A stretch of DNA of 40,666 bases from Candidatus Gastranaerophilales bacterium. Its GTDB lineage: Bacteria > Cyanobacteriota > Vampirovibrionia > Gastranaerophilales > Gastranaerophilaceae. Both the position numbers and the translations under genes were made by a program. A model generated the notes under the pieces. It did not search any database, was not told where the DNA came from, and was given only the letters and a program-made list of their open reading frames with translations. Where the stretch lies: NCBI GenBank assembly GCA_944326015.1, contig CALVCJ010000010.1, forward strand, positions 1-40,666. Reading direction: 5' to 3'. Positions within the stretch are counted from its first letter, which is position 1, and each line of letters begins with the position of its first letter. This document shows positions 8,893-15,181 of the stretch, piece by piece.

Positions 8893-9897
8893 ATGTTTAT
8901 AAATAAAGAACAGCTTGTTTCTTATATTAAGAAGCTGCAGGAGCCACGGATTCTCGTAATTGGAGATCTGGCAATAGATGAAATGATTTACGGAAATGCT
9001 GAAAGAATTTCACGTGAAGCCCCTGTACTGATTCTAAGACACTCATATACAAAACTGATTTTGGGCGCAGCTTCTAATGCTGCACATAATGTTTCGGTAT
9101 TGAATGACGGTAAAGTTAGCGTTATAGGTGTTTGTGGAGATGATTTTCAGGCCGGTCAGCTCAGAGATACTTTTCAAAAAGCCAATGTTAATTGCGGTCT
9201 GCTTATTGTGGATCCTTCCAGACATACAACTACAAAAACAAGGATTTCCGGCTCAATATCAACATCTATCACACAGCAGATTGTGCGTATAGACCGGCAA
9301 ACAGACGGTTTTTTATCTGAAGAAATTGAAGATGAACTTTTAAAACAAATAGAAAGAGCTGTCCCTGATTTTGATGCTGTTATTTTATCTGATTACCATA
9401 TAGGAACATTAACTTCTAAAGTTATTCAAGAAACTATAAGACTTGCAAATCAGTATAATAAAATTATTGTTGTTGATGCCCAGAAGAATTTAGGCGATTA
9501 TAAAAACGTGACATCAATGACGCCTAATCTTCCGGATACACAAAAATCCGTTGGATTTTTACTTGAAACGGAAGATGATTTGAAGCGTGCAGGTGACAAA
9601 CTTCTTGATGCAACTAATGCAAAATCAGTATTAATTACTTGCGGAGCTGACGGGATGTTTTTGGTAAGAAGTCATGGCAATTATACTAAAATTCCGGTAT
9701 TTAATAAATCGGAAGTGTTTGATGTAACAGGGGCAGGAGATACTGTGACTGCTGTTTATACGTTAGCACTTGCTGCAGGAGCAGATCCTGTTTATGCGGC
9801 AATTATCGGAAATATTGCCGCAAGTCTGGTTGTAAAACAATTCGGTTGTGCAACTGCTTCTATTGAGGAAATATTGAATGCAGTTGATGAATTGTAA
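8893..9897 (+). CDS. PfkB-family kinase, RfaE1/HldE kinase-domain type
   Basis: I place the start at the ATG at 8893, giving 334 residues beginning MFINKEQLVSYIKKL. AAAGGA lies about 10 nt upstream, and the 40 residues added by the earlier ATG at 8773 are AT-driven and unlike the family. The protein has the RfaE1 opening RILVIGDLAIDEMIYGNAER with RISREAPVLIL, and the PfkB signature VFDVTGAGDTVTAVYTLALA holding the catalytic Asp. HldE kinase domains phosphorylate heptose 7-phosphate for LPS inner-core synthesis. No adenylyltransferase domain follows, so the product would be kinase only. The neighbours are envelope polysaccharide genes, which fits. Another sugar substrate is possible. Confidence 0.82.
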   Translation: MFINKEQLVSYIKKLQEPRILVIGDLAIDEMIYGNAERISREAPVLILRHSYTKLILGAASNAAHNVSVLNDGKVSVIGVCGDDFQAGQLRDTFQKANVNCGLLIVDPSRHTTTKTRISGSISTSITQQIVRIDRQTDGFLSEEIEDELLKQIERAVPDFDAVILSDYHIGTLTSKVIQETIRLANQYNKIIVVDAQKNLGDYKNVTSMTPNLPDTQKSVGFLLETEDDLKRAGDKLLDATNAKSVLITCGADGMFLVRSHGNYTKIPVFNKSEVFDVTGAGDTVTAVYTLALAAGADPVYAAIIGNIAASLVVKQFGCATASIEEILNAVDEL

Positions 9898-9938
9898 AAT
9901 ATTGTTCTGAAATTATGAAATTTATGGAGAGAACTTTT

Positions 9939-10502
9939 ATGGAAAACTTATTAAAATTGGTAAGAAAATTTAAAGCAGTCGATATTATAATAATTGCCGG
10001 AGTAATTATCGCTCTTGTCGCGTTTTTTTTAACTTATAAAAATTTCAGACAAACAGCTTCAAAGCAAATAGAAGCTACTTCAAAAATTTCGTTCCAGGTA
10101 TACATCCGCGGAGTTACGCTTACAGGCGGTGAAATCCCATTGAAAGCAAGCGAAAAGACTTTTATCAGTATAAGAAATGTTCCGTATAGTGATCTTGATA
10201 TTCTTGATGTTAAGGCTGATAGAAAGAAAACTTTGCTGCCCGTATTGAACAGTAAAAATGTGATGGTGGTTGAAGATCCTTCGCAGGCTTATGTATACGA
10301 TATGATTGTAACGCTTTCTGATACAGCGAAAATAACAAAGGATGGTGCAGTCGTTGGCGGTAATAAGATTAAAATGGGACTGCCTATAACTCTGGAAGGT
10401 AAAGACTATAAATTTAACGGAACAGTTTCGGATTTAAAAGTTATGCCTGTTACAGATGATGAAAAATTTAATAGTTCTTTAGAAGCAAATGACAATGTTT
10501 AG
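9939..10502 (+). CDS. DUF4330-type membrane-anchored protein
   Basis: Starting at the ATG at 9939, preceded by GGAGAG about 7 nt upstream, the protein has 187 residues. Two earlier in-frame ATGs at 9915 and 9924 lack such a site. It has one N-terminal membrane helix (VDIIIIAGVIIALVAFFLTY) and an exported beta-rich remainder. The latter ends with GGNKIKMGLPITLEGKDYKF, a stretch I associate with cyanobacterial DUF4330 proteins. Its function is unknown. It sits between the RfaE1-like kinase and the O-antigen-ligase-like gene and overlaps the latter by 14 bp, so it probably belongs to the same envelope transcript. Confidence 0.72.
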   Translation: MENLLKLVRKFKAVDIIIIAGVIIALVAFFLTYKNFRQTASKQIEATSKISFQVYIRGVTLTGGEIPLKASEKTFISIRNVPYSDLDILDVKADRKKTLLPVLNSKNVMVVEDPSQAYVYDMIVTLSDTAKITKDGAVVGGNKIKMGLPITLEGKDYKFNGTVSDLKVMPVTDDEKFNSSLEANDNV

Positions 10503-11802
10503 TGATTTAATACAATTTACTCAAAGCAAATGTGAATATTTATATAAAAACAGCTTGTTTTTGCAAAATATAGACAAACTTATTTTTGCTTCTATAATTG
10601 CTGTTTTTCTCTCATCTGCCGTAATGTCATCTGATGTAATAGGTTTTATAGCATTAATTGCTGTGTTTTTGAATTTTGTGAAGATTTTAACAAAGCAGGA
10701 TGAAAAACTCGACTGCAAAACTTTTGAACTGTGGCTTTTAGCATATTTTATGATTGTTATAATCAGTCTTGCCGGATCCACTTTATTCCATTTGAGTTTA
10801 AAAGGCTTTTTTAAAACATTTACTTATTTGGCTTTCTATGCTTCTCTGGTTCAGTATTTAAAGAATAATAAGCATAAAATACCGTTTATTCTCGGTACAA
10901 TCGGGGTATGCATAAGTTTTGAAGCAGTAGTCGGATTTTTGCAGAATTTTGCTCATGTTGATGAAATATCTACATGGCAGGATGTTTCAAAGTTAAATCC
11001 CGAGGAGGTTATGACTCGTGTTTACGGAACATTGAAACCTTACAATCCAAATCTTTTAGGCGGATATTTTGTTGCAGGGATTCCTGCAATATACGGGCTT
11101 GCGGCTTATTATTTTGCTGACAAAAAATTCAAAGTTTCTTTTGTTTGGCTTTTTGGCGCACTGCTGTCGACTGTAACTTTATTTTTAACAGGCTGCCGCG
11201 GCTCTTACATAGGAATGATGGTTATTCTTGTTGGAATGTTTGCGGTGTCGGCTAAGTATCTCTGGCAGAATTATAAACAGATATATTTGTCTGCAGCGGG
11301 GGCTGTTATCCTTTTTGCTACAATTGTTTTGATGTTTGTATCATCATTGAGGGCAAGGGTGCTTTCTATATTTGCAATGAGGCAGGATTCTTCAAATTCT
11401 TTCAGATTTAACGTTTATAACTCATCGTTGCAAATGTTTAAGGATAACTGGCTTCTCGGGATCGGAGTTGGTAACCAGAATTTCAGAGAAATATACGGGA
11501 TTTATATGAAAACAGGATTTGATGCATTGAGTGCGTATAATATATTCCTTGAAATTGCTGTTGAAAGCGGAGTTTTTGCGCTAATCGCATTTGTCGGTTT
11601 TCTAATTACATTAATTAAAAATGCTGTTAATTATATATTGAAATCAACAGATATAAAATCAGTGATAATTGTATCAGCTTGTATTATATCAGTTTGCGCT
11701 GTATGTGTTCACGGGTTTGTTGATACTGTATTTTTCAGACCGCAGATACAGTTTGTGTTCTGGACTATGGTTGCAATTATAAGAACAATTATTTTTTATT
11801 AA
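10489..11802 (+). CDS. O-antigen ligase/polymerase-like membrane protein (Wzy_C family)
   Basis: The 437-residue polytopic membrane protein has about ten to twelve hydrophobic segments. In the middle lies LTGCRGSYIGMMVILVGMF, the Arg-containing motif of the O-antigen ligase superfamily. It is followed by a large periplasmic loop with NSSLQMFKDNWLLGIGVGNQ, where related proteins carry the GxGxxxF motif. WaaL and Wzy members join or polymerise undecaprenyl-linked glycans on the periplasmic side. Sequence alone does not separate ligase from polymerase. The start overlaps the DUF4330 gene by 14 bp. Its position after a heptose-kinase-like gene and before a sugar aminotransferase supports a role in surface polysaccharide. 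Confidence 0.82.
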   Translation: MTMFSDLIQFTQSKCEYLYKNSLFLQNIDKLIFASIIAVFLSSAVMSSDVIGFIALIAVFLNFVKILTKQDEKLDCKTFELWLLAYFMIVIISLAGSTLFHLSLKGFFKTFTYLAFYASLVQYLKNNKHKIPFILGTIGVCISFEAVVGFLQNFAHVDEISTWQDVSKLNPEEVMTRVYGTLKPYNPNLLGGYFVAGIPAIYGLAAYYFADKKFKVSFVWLFGALLSTVTLFLTGCRGSYIGMMVILVGMFAVSAKYLWQNYKQIYLSAAGAVILFATIVLMFVSSLRARVLSIFAMRQDSSNSFRFNVYNSSLQMFKDNWLLGIGVGNQNFREIYGIYMKTGFDALSAYNIFLEIAVESGVFALIAFVGFLITLIKNAVNYILKSTDIKSVIIVSACIISVCAVCVHGFVDTVFFRPQIQFVFWTMVAIIRTIIFY

Positions 11803-11880
11803 GCTTATATAAAGGCATGGAAAACCTGTGCTAAACTTATATTATATAAGTGTTGATAGCTTTAAGAAGGAGAAATATTT

Positions 11881-13005
11881 ATGATACCTATTTTAGATTC
11901 AAAACGCCAGTATGCAGCAATTGGCTCAGAAGTTGAAAAAGCTGTATGTGAAGTTTTACGTTCAGGTTCTTATATTTTAGGGGCTAATTGTAAAGCTTTT
12001 GAACAGGAAATGGCTGATTTCATCGGCTGTAAATATACAGTTGGCTTAAATTCAGGAACAGATGCGCTTCATCTTGCTTTACGTGCTCTTGATATCGGAG
12101 CAGGTGATGAAGTTATAACAGTTGCATTCACATTTGTTGCAACAACAGAAGCTATCGGAATTGTCGGTGCAAAACCTGTTTTTGTAGATATTGACAAAGA
12201 TACGTTTAATATGGATGCTTCAAAATTAGAAGCAGCAATTACACCTAGAACAAAAGCAATTATTCCTGTACATCTTTACGGACAGCCATGTGATATGGAC
12301 ACTATTATGTCAGTTGCCAAAAAATATAACCTCCATGTTATTGAAGACTGTTGTCAGGCAATAGGAGCTTTGTATAAAGGCAAAATGGTCGGAACGTTTG
12401 GCGATTTTGGATGTTTAAGCTTCTATCCGACTAAAAATTTAGGCGGAATGGGTGACGGAGGTTTAATTATGACAAGTGATGAAAAACTCCGTGACAGAGT
12501 TGTAGCTTTAAGAAACCATGGCGGAGCTGTTCGTTACCATCACGATGAAATCGGGGTTAACAGCCGTCTTGATGAAATTCAAGCTGCAATTTTGAGAGTT
12601 AAACTACCTCACGTTAAAGACTGGAACGAAGCAAGACGTAAACATGCTTATTATTACAATGAATTGTTTAAAGACTGTGCTGATGTTCAAACACCTGTTG
12701 AGCTGGATAATACTTATTGCGTATACCACCAGTATACCGTTAAAATTCCTAACCGCGATGAGGTTCATAAAATGCTTCAAGAACGCGGTATTGGGGCAAT
12801 GCTTTATTATCCTATTCCGCTGCACCTGCAAAAAGTTCATGAATACTTAGGTGTCGACAAAGGTTCACTCCCTGTTTCAGAGAAGAATACGGAAATGGTT
12901 ATATCACTTCCGATGTTCCCTGAATTAACAGAAGAAGAACAAAGAACAGTAGCTTCAACTTTGATTGACTGCATTGAAAAGTCAAAGTCTAAAGCTGCAG
13001 TGTAA
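11881..13005 (+). CDS. DegT/DnrJ/EryC1/StrS-family sugar aminotransferase
   Basis: PLP enzymes of this family convert nucleotide-linked keto-sugars into amino sugars for LPS, glycans or secondary metabolites. The 374-residue protein has all the hallmarks: GLNSGTDALHLALRAL for cofactor phosphate binding, AFTFVATTEAIGIVGA, VIEDCCQAIGALYKG with the ring-contacting Asp, and SFYPTKNLGGMGDGGL, where K185 should form the Schiff base. A strong AAGGAG lies 9 nt before the ATG. The substrate sugar is not predictable, since no dehydratase or nucleotide-sugar synthase lies beside it. The gene closes the polysaccharide group and is followed by a hairpin terminator. Confidence 0.93.
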   Translation: MIPILDSKRQYAAIGSEVEKAVCEVLRSGSYILGANCKAFEQEMADFIGCKYTVGLNSGTDALHLALRALDIGAGDEVITVAFTFVATTEAIGIVGAKPVFVDIDKDTFNMDASKLEAAITPRTKAIIPVHLYGQPCDMDTIMSVAKKYNLHVIEDCCQAIGALYKGKMVGTFGDFGCLSFYPTKNLGGMGDGGLIMTSDEKLRDRVVALRNHGGAVRYHHDEIGVNSRLDEIQAAILRVKLPHVKDWNEARRKHAYYYNELFKDCADVQTPVELDNTYCVYHQYTVKIPNRDEVHKMLQERGIGAMLYYPIPLHLQKVHEYLGVDKGSLPVSEKNTEMVISLPMFPELTEEEQRTVASTLIDCIEKSKSKAAV

Positions 13006-13026
13006 AATTTTTGGATACCGTAAAAG

Positions 13027-13062
13027 AACAAGACGACTCATTTATTATAGAGTCGTCTTGTT
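13027..13062. terminator. Bidirectional hairpin terminator between convergent genes
   Basis: A perfect 13-bp inverted repeat (AACAAGACGACTC and its complement) encloses a 10-nt loop. It lies between the aminotransferase stop and the stop codon of the minus-strand small gene ending at 13062, and runs into AT-rich DNA on both sides. It should serve both genes. Confidence 0.8.
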
Positions 13063-13352
13063 TATGCCGTAAATATTTTTGTAGCAGTTTCAGGTGGTCT
13101 AAAGAACGGATTTAACCCGACATTATTCCCGCCGTCATTAAATGCAATGTCAAAATTCCTTGAATCAAATTTTGTTGTTGTATGCTGGGCAGTAATCCCT
13201 AAAAATTGAGTTTGATTTCCGAGTCTGCTGGCTTTTGTATAATCATAGCCTTCAATATTTTGAAGGGTTACTTTTTCAACAGCAGCAGTCGAAGCGGGTT
13301 GTACGCCCGATATTGCTTCTATTCCGTTTAATCCGCCCTGACCGTTTGCCAT
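13062..13352 (-). CDS. Small hypothetical protein, second of a pair
   Basis: The product has 96 residues, no signal peptide and no membrane segment. It is rich in Gly, Asn, Thr and Ala: it begins MANGQGGLNGIEAISGVQ and ends NVGLNPFFRPPETATKIFTA. I do not recognise a family. An AGAGGAT Shine-Dalgarno sits just before the ATG on the minus strand, and the gene follows the 89-residue gene by 12 bp, so the two form a small operon ending at the hairpin at 13027-13062. Composition suggests a structural or flexible protein rather than an enzyme. I infer a real gene from operon structure and codon use. Confidence 0.6.
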   Translation of the reverse strand: MANGQGGLNGIEAISGVQPASTAAVEKVTLQNIEGYDYTKASRLGNQTQFLGITAQHTTTKFDSRNFDIAFNDGGNNVGLNPFFRPPETATKIFTA

Positions 13353-13364
13353 ATTATCCTCTTT

Positions 13365-13634
13365 TTATGCAAATAAATTTAAAGTTCTTGTAACCTGACT
13401 GATTGCCCCAGTTTCATCCCTAACGTACTGTGTAGGAGGTTCACCGTTTACCTGACCTACATAGTCGCCCGTCGGATACTGCCATAGTCCCAAATTACTT
13501 CTGGTATTTGCAAACGGGTTTTCTCCTCCGACGTTACTGACGGAGCGTTTGCTAATATCAGTATATAATTTTACTGCTTCTACCGGAAATGTTTTTTCAC
13601 GGTATACAGCATCAATTTTGCCGATTGTCGTCAT
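13365..13634 (-). CDS. Small hypothetical protein, first of a pair
   Basis: The 89-residue protein begins MTTIGKIDAVYREKTFPVEA and includes GGENPFANTRSNLGLWQYPT and GDYVGQVNGEPPTQYVRDET. There is no signal peptide and no membrane helix. I do not recognise it. Like its partner 12 bp downstream it has an NPF tripeptide and many Gly, Asn and Thr residues, but the two are not clearly homologous. A TAGGAA-like site lies a few bases before the ATG on the minus strand. A shared transcript with the 96-residue gene is likely. Confidence 0.6.
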   Translation of the reverse strand: MTTIGKIDAVYREKTFPVEAVKLYTDISKRSVSNVGGENPFANTRSNLGLWQYPTGDYVGQVNGEPPTQYVRDETGAISQVTRTLNLFA

Positions 13635-13857
13635 ATTATATTTTTCCTATTAAATATGTTATATATATAAAATATATAAACTTAAAAAAATTGCTTTTTT
13701 GTTAAATTATCTCTTAATATTAATTAACATGTTTAATTGCATTATTTTATACCCAAAAAAAATAAGATATTAACCCAATATTAAGTTTTGTAAAGTGTAA
13801 ATTCTACACTATATAAGCCTTTTTCGGAAATACACTGAAAAATATTAATTTGTTCTA

Positions 13858-13886
13858 TTGACATTTAAAATCTTATATGCAATAAT
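13858..13886 (+). promoter_or_regulatory. Strong sigma70-type promoter for a candidate small RNA
   Basis: A perfect TTGACA (13858-13863) and AATAAT (13881-13886) are separated by exactly 17 bp, and a TG one base upstream of the -10 (13878-13879) adds an extended -10 element. Transcription should start near 13893. No protein gene lies downstream on this strand. Confidence 0.6.
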
Positions 13887-13892
13887 AATTAC

Positions 13893-14032
13893 ATAAGATT
13901 TAAGTGTAGTCGAAACACTAAATATAAATAGATTCATTAACCCCAAAAACATATAAACTCCTAAATAATAAACACTAAAAGAGACCATTAGGATGCAGAA
14001 AACGACCCACTCAGTAATGAGTGGTTTTTTTT
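13893..14032 (+). ncRNA. Candidate small RNA of about 140 nt
   Basis: The segment lies between the strong promoter at 13858-13886 and a textbook terminator at 14007-14032. It contains no open reading frame longer than about 15 codons. The only downstream gene, rsmG, is on the opposite strand, so the transcript is not a leader. A short hairpin, AGTGT with ACACT, lies near the predicted 5' end; the middle is A-rich and looks single-stranded. It does not match any RNA family I can recognise. Existence is inferred from the promoter-terminator pair only. Confidence 0.45.
14007..14032 (+). terminator. Intrinsic terminator
   Basis: CCACTCA (14007-14013), loop GTAA, then TGAGTGG (14018-14024) form a perfect 7-bp stem followed directly by eight T (14025-14032). 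It ends the candidate small RNA transcript. Confidence 0.8.
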
Positions 14033-14035
14033 ATG

Positions 14036-14587
14036 CATAAGATATGTTATCGGCAACTAAAAACAAACTAATCGTACTTTATTTGCCTCCGGCGGGTCTT
14101 CCAGACAGGGGCACTTTTGATGGCAAAAGTGCCTCAAAACCAGCGGCACGCTTCACTCGCTAATAATTTGCAAGGTTCAGCATTAAGGTGTGTAAACTCG
14201 CTATATTAACAGTCATTCCGAACTTGTTTCGGAATCTCCTTTATCGCTCAAACAATACACACCTTTGTAGTTTGCTTCACCTGCAATTATTGCTCGTTTT
14301 CGCTATCGCCGCAATTGATAAATAATTCGGCTGTTAGCGTAGTGAACAATCAATGTTTGCGAAACGACAACAAGCCGGCTATTGTCTGAGCGGAAAGTCA
14401 ATTAGACCCTGAAATAATTTCAGGGTGACAGATGAGCGAGTTTAGCCGGCTTAAGTTGAGCAATTACAATTGATTAGTGAACGGAGTGAAAGCCGGGAGC
14501 TTCTTTGCGGTACTTTCTTGTCGGTACAAGAAAGTACCAACAAGGTATCTTTAGTAGATTGTTTTACTTCCGATAACATATCTTATG
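14036..14587. repeat. Non-coding block bounded by 18-bp inverted repeats (MITE-like)
   Basis: CATAAGATATGTTATCGG at 14036-14053 is repeated perfectly in inverse orientation at 14570-14587. The 552 bp so bounded carry no convincing gene and look richer in G+C than the surroundings. Inside are several hairpins: GGCACTTTT with its complement near 14115-14140, TTCCGA/TCGGAA at 14212-14238, CCCTGAAA/TTTCAGGG at 14407-14425, and a GGTACTTTCTTG palindrome near 14510-14538. The right end touches the rsmG stop codon and the left end follows the T-tract of the terminator at 14032. No target-site duplication is evident and no transposase is present. It could be a miniature transposable element or a mosaic of intergenic repeats. 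Confidence 0.5.
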
Positions 14588-15181
14588 TTATCTTGTTATC
14601 ACAATCAAATTTCTGGTGTGGTTTTCAGCAAGAGGTAAATCGTATTGAATTATATCAATAACTTTTGCTTTGTATTTTTTCAATGTTTGCGTTGCATCTT
14701 TAATTTCTTCTTCTGCTCGCAAAGATTTATAAGCTATTAAATAACCTCCATTATTTAATAGTGGCATTGCATAAGTTGTTATAACCTTTAGAGGTGCAAC
14801 TGCACGAGAAGTAATTATATCGTATGTGCTTTTCAAGTTTTCAGCCCTGTCGCATATAGTGTGCAGGTTTTCTATATTCAATTCCGTTTTTATATTTTCT
14901 ATTGCATTAATTTTTTTTCTTATACTGTCAAGTGCGTGGACTTCAATTCTAGGATATGCTAAAGCAACCGGTACAGAGGGAAAGCCTCCGCCTGTTCCTA
15001 TATCCAGTAAAGTTGACAGGTTATGTGTAACGTATTTTTTTAAAAAGTTTTCTATTGAAAGACTGTCATATATATGTTTTTCCCATAAAAACTTTTCATC
15101 ATTTTTAGAGATTAAATTTAATTTAGAATTTTGTTCCAAAAATACTTTTATAAAATCATTAAAAAATTCTTTGTTTTTCAT
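14588..15181 (-). CDS. rsmG: 16S rRNA (guanine527-N7)-methyltransferase
   Basis: RsmG (GidB) methylates G527 of 16S rRNA using S-adenosylmethionine. The 197-residue protein has the SAM-binding glycine loop LLDIGTGGGFPSVPVA, the acidic strand HALDSIRKKINAI and the catalytic-face motif ITSRAVAPLKVI. Length is usual for the family. Its start overlaps the stop of the upstream NTPase-TPR gene by 4 bp, so translation is probably coupled. The stop codon lies in a local inverted repeat (GATAACATA/TATGTTATC, 14572-14592) that forms the right edge of the MITE-like block; this may act as a weak terminator. Confidence 0.93.
   Translation of the reverse strand: MKNKEFFNDFIKVFLEQNSKLNLISKNDEKFLWEKHIYDSLSIENFLKKYVTHNLSTLLDIGTGGGFPSVPVALAYPRIEVHALDSIRKKINAIENIKTELNIENLHTICDRAENLKSTYDIITSRAVAPLKVITTYAMPLLNNGGYLIAYKSLRAEEEIKDATQTLKKYKAKVIDIIQYDLPLAENHTRNLIVITR

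Noticed and set aside
14036..14587. Insertion sequence or CRISPR array
   Set aside because: There is no transposase, and the internal repeats are single hairpins of different sequence, not regularly spaced direct repeats.
14470..14661. A 63-residue ORF on the plus strand in the repeat block
   Set aside because: It overlaps the end of rsmG, has no ribosome-binding site, and encodes translated palindromic repeat.
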